This document shows, piece after piece, positions 36,418-45,870 of a stretch of 64,000 nt of DNA; position 1 is the stretch's first letter; the number at the start of each line of letters is the position of its first letter. The notes under the pieces were generated by a model. It was not told the DNA's origin, ran no database searches, and worked only from the letters and a program-made list of their open reading frames with translations. The stretch is from positions 1 to 64,000 of the forward strand of contig NZ_FPKV01000001.1 in NCBI RefSeq assembly GCF_900114265.1. Reading direction: 5' to 3'. Source of the DNA: Flaviramulus basaltis. GTDB taxonomy: Bacteria > Bacteroidota > Bacteroidia > Flavobacteriales > Flavobacteriaceae. A program made the position numbers and the translations under genes.

Positions 36418-36687
36418 ATGAGTAAAATTATGACAGTCGACGTATTGTCGAGTATTAAAGGAGCACAACCTAGTGAGGCTGTGAACAAGTTATTTGAAGT
36501 CATTAAAAATGCAAATTCAACAAATAATAATTCTTTTAATAATAATCATAATAATTGCGTGTCATTAAATGATTTAAGAGAAGATGTGGTGATAGAAAGT
36601 TCTGCTATTGAAAAACAAATCATTATTGAAAACTTCCCAAAAGAAAAAAACGGCTATTTAGTAGTTTCTAAAGTCATAGAAGAATAG
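36418..36687 (+). CDS. gatC: Divergent GatC-like subunit with Asn-rich tract
   Basis: Encodes 89 residues. The C-terminal 38 match GatC: LNDLREDVV (50-58) and the ending NGYLVVSKVIEE correspond to LREDVV...GYFRVPKVIE. The usual N-terminal pair of helices is not recognisable. Instead residues 31-46 read NANSTNNNSFNNNHNN, with ten Asn. GatC wraps around GatA and stabilises the GatCAB amidotransferase. It lies 2 bp upstream of gatA, which supports the call. Alternatively it is an unrelated regulator with a chance C-terminal match; that seems less likely. Confidence 0.72.
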   Translation: MSKIMTVDVLSSIKGAQPSEAVNKLFEVIKNANSTNNNSFNNNHNNCVSLNDLREDVVIESSAIEKQIIIENFPKEKNGYLVVSKVIEE

Positions 36688-36689
36688 TT

Positions 36690-38090
36690 ATGGATTCTCA
36701 AATACATAAAATTCATCAGCAATTGGCGAATAAGGAAATAACTTGTACCAGCTTAGTACAAGAAAAACTCGATTTACTAAAGCAAAATACTAACAACACG
36801 GTTAATAGCTTGCTGGATACATTAGCTTTAAGTTTAGCTGCAAAAGTAGATGCAAAAATTAAAAAAGGTGAAACTATTGGCTTATTAGAAGGTATTCCTT
36901 TTGGTATAAAAGATGTTTACATGCTTCAAGGCACTACTGCTACAGCGAGTTCAAATCTATTAAAAAACTACAAATCTGCTTACACGGCTACCGCTATTCA
37001 AAAATTGTTAGATGCCGGCGCTATTCCTTTAGCTAAAGAAAACTGCGATAGTTTTGGTCATGGATCTTCAAGTGAAAATACCATTTTCGGAGCAGTTAAA
37101 AACGCTATAAATCCAGATTTAGTTGGTGGAGGTTCCAGTGGTGGTTCGGCTGTAAATGTCGCTAAAGATTATACAGTTTTTTCTATTGGTGGCGATACTG
37201 GTGGATCTGTGAGACAACCAGCAGGTTACAACCATGTTTATGGATTAAAGCCAACTTACGGACGCATTTCTCGCTTCGGATTAATGGCTTATGCTTCGTC
37301 TACAGATTGTGTTGGACCTATAGCAAAATCGGTTGAAGATATTCGCATCGTGTTGAATGTGATGAGTGGAAAGGATATAAAAGATCAAACCACTTACGCT
37401 TCCGCGGAAATAAACGAAGACAGCATTTTAACTTCAACAGAAATTAAAACCGTTGGATACTTTAAAAACTTTATTGAAAGTGAAGCAATCAACCCAGAAA
37501 TTAAAACAGAATTTTTAGCTACAATTGAGAAAATTAAAGCAAAAGGCATAGTAGTTAAAGAATTAGATTTTTTTAAATCCGATATTTTAGTATCTACTTA
37601 TTATACATTAGCAATGGCAGAAACAGCCTCTAACCTATCACGCTTAGATGGCTCAAACTATGGCAATCGTATTGAAGACAAAAGCTTAAAAGAATCTTAT
37701 GCCATAACACGCTCTGAGAATTTTTCAGAAGAAACAAAACGACGTATTGTTGGTGGAAACCAAGTGTTATCTCAAGGATTCTCTGATGAAATCTATTTGA
37801 AAGGACTTGCATTACGTGATTCAATTTCTGAAAGCTTTGAAAAAGATTTCAAAGAGGTCGATGTAATTTTATCACCAGTTACACCTAACACACCTCCAAA
37901 AATAGGAAATAGTTTAAAAGATCCGCATGCTATGTATTTAAGCGATGCTTACACCGTTGGTTTTAGCTTAGGGCAACTTCCAACTTTAACAATACCTCAA
38001 GGCACCGAAACAGGCTTACAAATTACAGCTGCAAAAAACAATGACGAACTCGTTTTGAAGTTTGCTAACTTCTTAAAAGATACGATATAA
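36690..38090 (+). CDS. gatA: Asp-tRNA(Asn)/Glu-tRNA(Gln) amidotransferase subunit A
   Basis: Glutaminase subunit of GatCAB. The 466 residues have the amidase-signature triad Lys74 (FGIKDVYM), Ser149 (GGGSSGGS) and Ser173 (GDTGGSVRQPA), with the same 75- and 24-residue spacing as in other GatA enzymes. Ammonia released from Gln is channelled to GatB. Its stop overlaps the start of the GatB-AspRS gene by one base (TAATG), so translation is coupled. Slightly shorter than typical (about 485). Confidence 0.95.
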   Translation: MDSQIHKIHQQLANKEITCTSLVQEKLDLLKQNTNNTVNSLLDTLALSLAAKVDAKIKKGETIGLLEGIPFGIKDVYMLQGTTATASSNLLKNYKSAYTATAIQKLLDAGAIPLAKENCDSFGHGSSSENTIFGAVKNAINPDLVGGGSSGGSAVNVAKDYTVFSIGGDTGGSVRQPAGYNHVYGLKPTYGRISRFGLMAYASSTDCVGPIAKSVEDIRIVLNVMSGKDIKDQTTYASAEINEDSILTSTEIKTVGYFKNFIESEAINPEIKTEFLATIEKIKAKGIVVKELDFFKSDILVSTYYTLAMAETASNLSRLDGSNYGNRIEDKSLKESYAITRSENFSEETKRRIVGGNQVLSQGFSDEIYLKGLALRDSISESFEKDFKEVDVILSPVTPNTPPKIGNSLKDPHAMYLSDAYTVGFSLGQLPTLTIPQGTETGLQITAAKNNDELVLKFANFLKDTI

Positions 38091-41000
38091 TGGAACTGGA
38101 ACAATTAGACGCGGCATTAAAAGCCCACGAATTAGAATTGGTTATCGGACTAGAAACACACGTTCGTTTAAACACTAAGACCAAGTTGTTTTGTTCTTGT
38201 CCTAACCAAGAATTAGAAACGCCAAACCAAAATATATGTTCTGTTTGCACAGGACAAATGGGAGTTTTGCCAGCAATAAATAAAGAAGCTATTTCCAAAG
38301 CAATTTACTTTGGAAAAGCTGTGAAATCTACTTTCTCAAATGATGTGATTTCATGGGATCGTAAACATTACGAATATCCAGATAACCCGAAAAACATACA
38401 AATTACACAGTTTCATAATCCTGTAATTCCAGACGGACAAGTGTCTTGCTTCCGAAATGATGGATCGCAGTTTACTGTTAATTTAACACAGGTTCATATT
38501 GAGGAAGATGCTGCAAAATTGATACACGAAAAAAATGTTTCATTAGTCGATTTTAATAAAGCTGGTGTACCACTTATCGAGATTGTAACCGAGCCTTGCA
38601 TTCGTCATATCGAAGATGCTTCAACTTATGCGCAATATATTCAACGTATTGTTCAGAATTTAAAAATATCTGAAGCGAATCTTGAAAAAGGAGAGTTTAA
38701 ATCGGATGTTTCAGTATCGCTTCGCAAAAAACATAGTTATAATTTAAACCCGCGTACAGAAATTAAAAACTTGAATTCATTCAAGTTTATGGTTGATGCT
38801 TTAAAGGAAGAAATTGAAAAACAACTCAACTATTATATAGAACATAAAGAATTTAGACCAGACCAAACTACGGTTTTATGGGATGCCGAATTAAAGCAAA
38901 CCAAAACCATGCGTAAAAAGGAATTTGAGGCTGATTATCGTTTTATTTCGGAACCTGATTTACCTTTTGTAAGTATCAAAGATGTTGTTGAATCTATTAA
39001 TGTTGATGTGAGTTCATTACCATTTGCGGTTGAATCTATTCTAATTAAAGGAGATGTTTTACCACAAGATGCTAAATTTTTTACTGCTGATTCATTACGT
39101 TCTGAAACGTTTGTAACTATAAATAATACTATTAAAGACCCTTCATTTGTTGCAAAAACATTAACCAACAATATAAAACCTGAAGATTACGCAAGCATTG
39201 AAAATGTTTCAGATGTAATAGAAATTTTCAGCTTATTTAAAGATGAAAAAGTAACACCTGTACTTGCTCAAAATGCCATTAAATCGCTTTTAGCTGATTC
39301 TAATTTTGATTATAAAACCTATTTTGAAACAAATTCAATTTCTGAATCTCAAATTCAAGAAGCTATTTCTAAAGTCATTTCAGAAAATGAGGCTGTTGCA
39401 ACCGATATTAAAGCGGGAAATCAAGGTAAGGCTGGGATTTTAGTTGGTAAAGTAATCGCTATTATTGGTAAAGGCGCTTCTGGAAAAGTAATTCGTGAAG
39501 GTATTTTAGATGCTCTTTCCGGAAGTATAGAAAACACAGAATTGGAAACTAGTGTTGAGGAAAAGCCAAAAACAAAAAGCCAAAAACTAGAAACAAAAGA
39601 CGAAGAAGTTCTACCTGAAATTCCACTAATAATAAAAGAGGAATATAGAACACATTTAATTACTGATATTTCTGAAAATAATATCTCAGAAAAAATCACT
39701 TTTGCTGGTTGGGTAGCTAGTGTTAGAGATCACGGTGAACTTATTTTTATCGATTTACGAGATTCTAGTGCCGAAAAATTCCAAGTCCGTTTAAGTAGAG
39801 AATCATTCCCAAATTTAGACGAATTGGTAAAACTAAAACCAGAATCGGTAATTACCGTTACAGGAAGTATTGTAAAACGTAAGGAAGATGATTACAATGC
39901 CGCTTTACGAACTGGGAAAATAGAACTTGAAGCCAAAGAACTAGATATTTTAAACCTATCTAGAACCTTACCATTCGAAATTAAAAGAGCCACAAAAACG
40001 AATGAAAATGTTCGTTTTCAATATAAATATTTAGACCACAGAAATGACGATGTGCGTCGTGTTATAGTTAATAGACATAAAGTAATAAAATTACTGCGAG
40101 ATATTTTAGATGAGCAAAATTTCTTAGAAATTGAAACTCCTATTTTAAGTGCTGGGACTGATGAAGGCGCACGTGAGTTTATTGTGCCTACACGTAAACA
40201 AGCTGGCCTATTTTACACATTGCCTCAAGCGCCACAGCAGTTTAAGCAAATGCTTATGGTAAGTGGTTACGAAAAGTATTTCCAAATTGCACGTTGTTTT
40301 AGAGATGAAGATTCTCGTGGCGATCGCCAACCAGAATTTACGCAATTAGATTTAGAAATGGCTTATGCGAGTATGCAACAAATTATAGATTTAAACACCA
40401 AAATGTTTAATGATGTTGTTGAAAAAATATATGGTAACAAATGGATTTTACGTCCGTTTGAAGTGATTACTTATAAAGACGCCATGGATAAATATGGTTG
40501 TGACAGACCAGATTTACGCTTTGGTTTACAATTACAAGACATTACAGATATTGTAAAAGAGACAACCTTCCAAGTATTTAGTAAACCTATTGAAGAAGGC
40601 GGTATTGTAAAATGTATTAAAGTTTCAGCTGAAGAACAAGGTAAAAAACGTTTATCAAAAGGGCAAATAGAAAAATTAACTACTATTGCACAGCAACACG
40701 GCTTAGGTGGTTTAGCTTACATTATTGTTAATGAAAACGATTTGCAATCGCCAATTATTAAGTTTTTAGGTGAAGATATTGCTGCCGGAATTATTAAAAC
40801 TACAAATGCACAAGTTGGTGACATTGTATTTTTCTCTGCAGCAGATTATGCTACAGCAAATAAAGCTTTAGATGCAGTTCGCCAAGAATTAGGAAGTATG
40901 TTACGCTTAATAAATCCTAAGGAATTAAGACCTGCTTGGGTTATAGATTTCCCGATGTTTGAAAAAACAGATGAAGGACGTTGGACATTTACACACAATC

Positions 41001-41425
41001 CGTTCTCTATGCCTGCTATTTACGATATTGAAAAGCACATGAATGGTAAAGAAGATGAAATTGGAAGTATTATTGCACAACAATACGATTTAATTTTAAA
41101 CGGCTATGAAATTGGAGGTGGCTCTGTACGTGCCCACAAACCAGAAATTTTAGAAGCTACTTATAAAAACATGGGCTACAATAAAGAGGAAATGCTTAAA
41201 AGTGTTAGCACCATGTACAAATCATTTCATTATGGTGCACCACCACACGGCGGTATTGCTTGGGGAGTTGATAGATTAATGATGATTTTAGAAAAAAAAG
41301 CATCTATACGTGAAGTTATGGCTTTCCCAAAAACAGGAACTAGTGAAGATTTACTATTTGGAGCACCTTCTCTTTTATCTGATAAAAAAGTAGAAGAAAT
41401 GAATGTAAAAGTGATGAGGAAATAA
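38090..41425 (+). CDS. gatB/aspS: GatB-AspRS fusion: amidotransferase subunit B joined to aspartyl-tRNA synthetase
   Basis: A single 1111-residue chain. Residues about 15-485 are GatB: ELVIGLETHVRLNTKTKLFC, WDRKHYEYPDNPKNIQITQ, and the helical/YqeY tail (about 360-480). A Lys/Glu-rich linker follows (about 488-515). Residues about 517-1111 are bacterial-type AspRS: OB fold (FAGWVASVRDHGELIFIDLRD), motif 2 CFRDEDSRGDRQPEFTQ (near 735), GAD insertion (about 820-915) and motif 3 GGIAWGVDRLMMIL (near 1053). The enzyme should charge Asp and amidate it on tRNA(Asn). HGE in the OB fold has His where discriminating enzymes carry Leu. No stop or frameshift separates the halves. Confidence 0.95.
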   Translation: MELEQLDAALKAHELELVIGLETHVRLNTKTKLFCSCPNQELETPNQNICSVCTGQMGVLPAINKEAISKAIYFGKAVKSTFSNDVISWDRKHYEYPDNPKNIQITQFHNPVIPDGQVSCFRNDGSQFTVNLTQVHIEEDAAKLIHEKNVSLVDFNKAGVPLIEIVTEPCIRHIEDASTYAQYIQRIVQNLKISEANLEKGEFKSDVSVSLRKKHSYNLNPRTEIKNLNSFKFMVDALKEEIEKQLNYYIEHKEFRPDQTTVLWDAELKQTKTMRKKEFEADYRFISEPDLPFVSIKDVVESINVDVSSLPFAVESILIKGDVLPQDAKFFTADSLRSETFVTINNTIKDPSFVAKTLTNNIKPEDYASIENVSDVIEIFSLFKDEKVTPVLAQNAIKSLLADSNFDYKTYFETNSISESQIQEAISKVISENEAVATDIKAGNQGKAGILVGKVIAIIGKGASGKVIREGILDALSGSIENTELETSVEEKPKTKSQKLETKDEEVLPEIPLIIKEEYRTHLITDISENNISEKITFAGWVASVRDHGELIFIDLRDSSAEKFQVRLSRESFPNLDELVKLKPESVITVTGSIVKRKEDDYNAALRTGKIELEAKELDILNLSRTLPFEIKRATKTNENVRFQYKYLDHRNDDVRRVIVNRHKVIKLLRDILDEQNFLEIETPILSAGTDEGAREFIVPTRKQAGLFYTLPQAPQQFKQMLMVSGYEKYFQIARCFRDEDSRGDRQPEFTQLDLEMAYASMQQIIDLNTKMFNDVVEKIYGNKWILRPFEVITYKDAMDKYGCDRPDLRFGLQLQDITDIVKETTFQVFSKPIEEGGIVKCIKVSAEEQGKKRLSKGQIEKLTTIAQQHGLGGLAYIIVNENDLQSPIIKFLGEDIAAGIIKTTNAQVGDIVFFSAADYATANKALDAVRQELGSMLRLINPKELRPAWVIDFPMFEKTDEGRWTFTHNPFSMPAIYDIEKHMNGKEDEIGSIIAQQYDLILNGYEIGGGSVRAHKPEILEATYKNMGYNKEEMLKSVSTMYKSFHYGAPPHGGIAWGVDRLMMILEKKASIREVMAFPKTGTSEDLLFGAPSLLSDKKVEEMNVKVMRK

Positions 41426-41453
41426 CCTGATATTTTCATAATTATAAAACCTT

Positions 41454-41482
41454 AAAGCTTCAGTTATACTGAAGCTTTTTTT
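41454..41482 (+). terminator. Terminator of the gat operon
   Basis: An 11-pair stem AAAGCTTCAGT / ACTGAAGCTTT, loop TAT, followed by T residues, 29 bp after the GatB-AspRS stop. Confidence 0.9.
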
Positions 41483-41591
41483 ATTTTATCTTTTCTAAAA
41501 TGTAAACTTTAACATTAAACTTCGACTTTTATAAAAACTTTAAGAGTTTTTAAAACTAACTTTATGAAATTCAAAAACTTAAAAATTTAAC

Positions 41592-42119
41592 ATGAAAAAG
41601 TCAACATTTTTTACAACAATTACTTTTGCTTTTGTAATCCTATTATCAACTAACATAAATGCTCAAAAATTTGCAGGCTTAGATAAAAGCCCTTTAGATA
41701 TAGCATATTATAAAACTGATAGAAATTCGCCACCAATGGTAAAAGTTATTTATAGCAGACCTCAACTTAAAGGAAGGGATTTAAGTAAACTTGCACCTAA
41801 TGGGAAAGTGTGGAGAACTGGTGCTAATGAAGCTACTGAAATAACATTTTTTCAAGACACAAAATTTGGAGATGAAACAGTAGAGGCAGGAACTTACTCT
41901 TTGTTTACAATACCTGGTGAAACCGAATGGACCATTATATTAAGTAAAGATTTAGATGTTTGGGGCGCTTATAACTATAATGAAAGCAAAGATGCATTAC
42001 GAATTAAAGCACCTGTTAGCTCAGGAGATTCTGTTGAAGAATTTTCTATAGCTTTTGATAGCGGCAATATGTATTTAGCTTGGGATACTGTTAGAGTTTC
42101 TATTCCTGTTAGTAAATAA
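41592..42119 (+). CDS. Exported DUF2911 protein
   Basis: A 175-residue secreted protein with signal peptide MKKSTFFTTITFAFVILLSTNINAQ. The DUF2911 core is visible: SPLDIAYYKTDRNSPPMVKVIYSRPQLKGR, then NGKVWRTGANEATEITFFQD, AGTYSLFTIPGETEWTIILSKDLDVWGAYNY. Widespread in Bacteroidota, function unknown. It stands alone between two terminators. Confidence 0.88.
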   Translation: MKKSTFFTTITFAFVILLSTNINAQKFAGLDKSPLDIAYYKTDRNSPPMVKVIYSRPQLKGRDLSKLAPNGKVWRTGANEATEITFFQDTKFGDETVEAGTYSLFTIPGETEWTIILSKDLDVWGAYNYNESKDALRIKAPVSSGDSVEEFSIAFDSGNMYLAWDTVRVSIPVSK

Positions 42120-42136
42120 TATTTACTTCTTTAAAT

Positions 42137-42169
42137 AAAAAAAGCCTTGAAAAATTCAAGGCTTTTTTT
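42137..42169. terminator. Bidirectional terminator
   Basis: Stem AAAAAGCCTTGAA / TTCAAGGCTTTTT between the convergent DUF2911 gene and queE, with A/T runs on both sides. Confidence 0.88.
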
Positions 42170-42170
42170 A

Positions 42171-42800
42171 TTATGGTATATTTAAGTATTTATGGGTTTG
42201 TAAGGATACTTTCCATTTAGGGTTTTTCATCACATAATCTACAATTTCTGGAACTACTTTATCGCGCTTGCTCCATTCGGGCTGTAAATACAAAATACAA
42301 TTTTTATTAACTTTTGCTGCCTGTTCTTCAGCGAAGCGAAAATCATCTTTATTGTATATAATCATTTTTAATTCATCGGCTCTTTCATAAACTTCTTTAG
42401 TTGGGAGCTTCATTTTTTTTGGAGATAAACAAATCCAATCCCATATTCCTGTTAGCTTATAAGCACCAGATGTTTCAATATGTACTTGTAAACCTTCTGC
42501 TTTTAGTTTTGTGGTCAAAGCTGTCATATCCCAAGTTAGGGGCTCACCACCTGTAACCACAATAGTATCACTATGTTTTTTTGCATTTTCAACAATTTTT
42601 GATGTTTCTGTAGGTGGATGCAAATTAGCGTTCCAGCTTTCTTTCACATCACACCAATGGCAACCAACATCGCAACCACCAATTCGCACAAAATAAGCTG
42701 CAGTTCCTTTATGAAACCCTTCGCCTTGTATGGTGTAAAACTCCTCCATTAAAGGTAACATTTCACCTTTATCTACCAATATTTGAATGTCTTTATTCAT
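42171..42800 (-). CDS. queE: 7-carboxy-7-deazaguanine synthase
   Basis: Radical SAM enzyme of queuosine precursor synthesis: ring contraction of carboxy-tetrahydropterin to CDG. From the ATG at 42800 it has 209 residues. The N-terminus LPLMEEFYTIQGEGFHKGTAAYFVRIGGCDVGCHWC supplies the CxxxCxxC iron-sulphur motif (Cys43, 47, 50). VTGGEPLTW is the SAM-binding GGE motif. A TTG three codons earlier falls within a -7 box (TATATTTG at 42807-42814, minus strand) and is rejected as the start. No queC, queD or queF genes are nearby. Confidence 0.94.
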   Translation of the reverse strand: MNKDIQILVDKGEMLPLMEEFYTIQGEGFHKGTAAYFVRIGGCDVGCHWCDVKESWNANLHPPTETSKIVENAKKHSDTIVVTGGEPLTWDMTALTTKLKAEGLQVHIETSGAYKLTGIWDWICLSPKKMKLPTKEVYERADELKMIIYNKDDFRFAEEQAAKVNKNCILYLQPEWSKRDKVVPEIVDYVMKNPKWKVSLQTHKYLNIP

Positions 42801-42917
42801 AACATGCAAATATACATATTCCCTTTACTTTTCTAAGCATTTTGGATTTCAATTTATTTAACTAACTTAGCATTATAATTAATTAACCAATGCTTTCTTC
42901 TCTCAACCTCTCAAAAC

Positions 42918-43610
42918 ATGAAACACATCCCTTATGTGATAATTATGCTATTTGGCATAAATTATAGCTACTCTCAAGTTGGCATTGGCACTACTACCCC
43001 AGACGACGGTTCAATTTTACAAATAGATAGTACTACTGGCGCTCTTGTTCCTCCTAGAATGACTTCTAGCGAAATGAATGCAATCCCTACTCCCCTTGAT
43101 GGTGCTTTGGTTTTTAATATTTCAAGAAACTCTTACTATGTATTTAAAAATAGTACATGGTCTAATTTAGCAAATAGCTCATTAGTAATAAATAAAGACT
43201 TTGGAGGAAGTAATAATATTCTTGCTACCCCAGACAATACATATGTCAACTTCCCCATTGGTCCTTCTGAAGTAATTGTTACAAATCCAGACGTATATAA
43301 TGTTACTGCTAATGGAACAATTACAATAAAAGAAAAAGGGAATTATTTATTTAGTGCCTCCTTATCTACTCCCAATATGCCAAGTGGAAATAAAAAATAT
43401 ATTTTAGCAATTTCAATTAACAACTCTCTTAAAGCATACCTAAGCAGAGGTGTAGCAACTTTACCTAGTTCTGATTATTGGGGTACTAGCGGTAACATAA
43501 TGTATCCTATAAATGCAAACGATGTTGTAAAAATGCAATATGTTTTAAACAATGGAGGTACTGCTTTAGATGCTAAATTTATAAATATTGGAATTAGCCG
43601 TTTAAACTAG
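42918..43610 (+). CDS. Secreted surface protein with VGIGTTTP N-terminal motif
   Basis: A 230-residue exported protein (signal MKHIPYVIIMLFGINYSYSQ). The mature N-terminus VGIGTTTPDDGSILQIDSTTGALVPPRMT and IPTPLDGALVFNISRNSYYVFKNSTW is a repeated theme of flavobacterial cell-surface and phage-tail-like proteins. The C-terminal 110 residues (NVTANGTITIKEKGNYLFSASL...AKFINIGISRLN) look like a jelly-roll, C1q/TNF-like domain. Function unknown, possibly a surface or adhesion protein. Isolated gene. Confidence 0.7.
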   Translation: MKHIPYVIIMLFGINYSYSQVGIGTTTPDDGSILQIDSTTGALVPPRMTSSEMNAIPTPLDGALVFNISRNSYYVFKNSTWSNLANSSLVINKDFGGSNNILATPDNTYVNFPIGPSEVIVTNPDVYNVTANGTITIKEKGNYLFSASLSTPNMPSGNKKYILAISINNSLKAYLSRGVATLPSSDYWGTSGNIMYPINANDVVKMQYVLNNGGTALDAKFINIGISRLN

Positions 43611-43711
43611 ATTTATTATTCAATAAGCTTTTAACAAAGTATATTCTTTTAGTTAAATAGCATATTTTTTTCTTCATTTTTTTTCGTGTATTTTTATGCA
43701 AAATATAACGC

Positions 43712-45253
43712 ATGAGTACAAAGGAAACTTTTTTTAAATATATTACTGAAGGCAATACAACAAAAGGAGATTTTATCCCTGTTGGAGCGGCCATGTTAGA
43801 TGGTGAAACTGTTACAGGTGCATATGTAAAAATACCTTTAAAAACCATGAACCGACATGGTTTAATTGCAGGCGCTACTGGTACAGGAAAAACAAAATCA
43901 TTACAAGTTTTAGCCGAAAATTTAAGCGACAAAGGTATTCCTGTTTTATTAATGGATATTAAAGGAGATTTAAGTGGATTAGCACAACCAAGTCTAGGTC
44001 ATGCAAAAATTGATGAGCGTCATGAAAAAATAGGTCTTCCTTTTGAAGCAAAATCTTTCCCTGTTGAAGTTTTAACGCTTTCGGAACAAGATGGCGTTAG
44101 ATTAAGAGCTACTGTTAGTGAATTCGGACCTGTTTTACTTTCCAGAATTTTAGATTTATCTGAAACCCAATCTGGTGTTGTTGCTGTTATTTTTCAATAT
44201 TGTGATGATAATAAATTACCTATTTTAGATTTAAAAGATTTTAAAAAAATATTACAATACGCAACTCAAGAAGGTAAGGAGGAATTTACTGATGCTTATG
44301 GTAGGATTTCAACAGCTTCAACTGGTGCTATATTGCGTAAAGTATTAGAATTGGAACAACAGGGAGCAGATTTGTTTTTTGGAGAAACCTCGTTTGATGT
44401 TCAAGATTTACTAAGAATTGATGAAAATGGCCGAGGCTATATTAACATTCTTAGACTTACAGATATTCAAGATAGACCTAAATTATTTTCAACTTTTATG
44501 TTGAGTTTATTGGCTGAAATTTATTCCACTTTTCCAGAACAAGGCGATAGTGATAGGCCTGAGCTTATTTTGTTTATAGATGAAGCACATTTAATTTTTA
44601 ATGAAGCATCAAAAGCGCTTTTAAATCAAATTGAAAGTATTGTAAAACTTATTAGAAGTAAAGGTGTTGGTTTATATTTTGTAACACAAAACCCAACAGA
44701 TGTTCCTGAAGCTGTGTTGGGCCAATTAGGTTTAAAAATTCAGCATGCATTACGAGCCTTTACTGCTAAAGATAGAAAGGCTATTAAACTAACTGCGCAA
44801 AACTACCCAGATTCTGAATATTACGACACAACCGAGGTATTAACTTCTTTAGGTATTGGCGAAGCTTTAGTTTCTGCTTTAGATGAAAAAGGTCGACCTA
44901 CACCATTGGCTGCAACCATGATGCGAGCGCCTATGAGTAGAATGGATGTTTTAACCGATATGGAATTAAGCACTTTACTTTCCAAATCTAAAATGGTTAA
45001 AAAATATAACGAAACCATAGATAGAGAAAGTGCTTACGAAATGCTTAATGAAAAAATAGAAAAAGCAGAAGCTGAGGAAGCGAAAGAAAAAGCACGACAA
45101 GAAAAAGAAGCCTTAAAGAAAGCTGAATCTAAAAAAAGAACAACAAGTACACGACGAAGAAGTACAGCAATGAACCCAATTGTTAAGGTGCTTACAAGTG
45201 CTACTTTTATAAGAAGTGTTTTTGGTATCCTTACTAAAGTGATGAAAAAATAA
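43712..45253 (+). CDS. HerA-like ATPase (DUF853 family)
   Basis: A 513-residue cytoplasmic P-loop ATPase of the HerA/FtsK superfamily, DUF853 branch (YjgR-like). Walker A GATGTGKTKS lies near residues 53-62. Walker B ILFIDEAHLIF lies near 285-295, followed by the sensor-like YFVTQNPTDVPEAVLGQLG. The C-terminus has a Lys/Glu-rich coiled coil (about 435-485) and a basic tail. No nuclease gene (NurA or Sir2-like) is adjacent, so a role in end resection or defence is not supported here. Function unknown. Confidence 0.88.
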   Translation: MSTKETFFKYITEGNTTKGDFIPVGAAMLDGETVTGAYVKIPLKTMNRHGLIAGATGTGKTKSLQVLAENLSDKGIPVLLMDIKGDLSGLAQPSLGHAKIDERHEKIGLPFEAKSFPVEVLTLSEQDGVRLRATVSEFGPVLLSRILDLSETQSGVVAVIFQYCDDNKLPILDLKDFKKILQYATQEGKEEFTDAYGRISTASTGAILRKVLELEQQGADLFFGETSFDVQDLLRIDENGRGYINILRLTDIQDRPKLFSTFMLSLLAEIYSTFPEQGDSDRPELILFIDEAHLIFNEASKALLNQIESIVKLIRSKGVGLYFVTQNPTDVPEAVLGQLGLKIQHALRAFTAKDRKAIKLTAQNYPDSEYYDTTEVLTSLGIGEALVSALDEKGRPTPLAATMMRAPMSRMDVLTDMELSTLLSKSKMVKKYNETIDRESAYEMLNEKIEKAEAEEAKEKARQEKEALKKAESKKRTTSTRRRSTAMNPIVKVLTSATFIRSVFGILTKVMKK

Positions 45254-45301
45254 CAACAACAAACAAACCTACATTAAACAACAAAAAATACAATCAATTC
45301 A

Positions 45302-45859
45302 ATGCGAAATTCATTATTAGGCTTAATAGCCTTAGCCCTTTTATTTATCAGTTGTAAGAAAGAACAAAACCCTTTTGAAATCTCAACCCACCATGTTGGA
45401 CTACTAACAGACTCAACCCAAGTTAAAGATCTTAAATCTATTTATATTAACGATTCTATTGTTAAATTTATTAGTGGTGACGAGTTTACGGGAAACATCA
45501 ATACCATAGAGATTTTTGAAAAAGGTGGCAAACAATTACTATCTCTAACACCAAAACAAACTTTAGATTCTACCTCTACAATAGAAAATGTTAGAATCCT
45601 TGACGGGCGTTATAAAACAGAAAAAAACATTTCAACAATAAGTACTTTTAAAGATATTCAAAGCCAATACAAAATATCAAGAATTAGCAATTTAATTAAC
45701 TCAATAGTTATAGCTGTAGACGATAAAAATGTTAGCTTCACCATTGACAAAAAAGAACTTTCTGCTAATTTAAGATTTGATATGAATTTAAAATTTGAAG
45801 CAACTCATATCCCAGATGATGCTAAAATTAAATACTTTTTTATAAACTGGAATAATTAA
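45302..45859 (+). CDS. Hypothetical lipoprotein
   Basis: A 185-residue predicted lipoprotein (MRNSLLGLIALALLFISC, Cys18). The mature part begins NPFEISTHHVGLLTDSTQVKDL and is otherwise a mixed alpha/beta domain with no motif I recognise. It follows the HerA-like gene by 48 bp and precedes YitT by 11 bp, so it is probably in the same run of genes. Confidence 0.75.
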   Translation: MRNSLLGLIALALLFISCKKEQNPFEISTHHVGLLTDSTQVKDLKSIYINDSIVKFISGDEFTGNINTIEIFEKGGKQLLSLTPKQTLDSTSTIENVRILDGRYKTEKNISTISTFKDIQSQYKISRISNLINSIVIAVDDKNVSFTIDKKELSANLRFDMNLKFEATHIPDDAKIKYFFINWNN

Positions 45860-45870
45860 GATAAGCCAAA

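Noticed and set aside
43712-45253. HerA-like ATPase as part of a phage-defence system
   Set aside because: No nuclease, Sir2-like or other defence gene beside it; the DUF853 branch is a common housekeeping-context gene.
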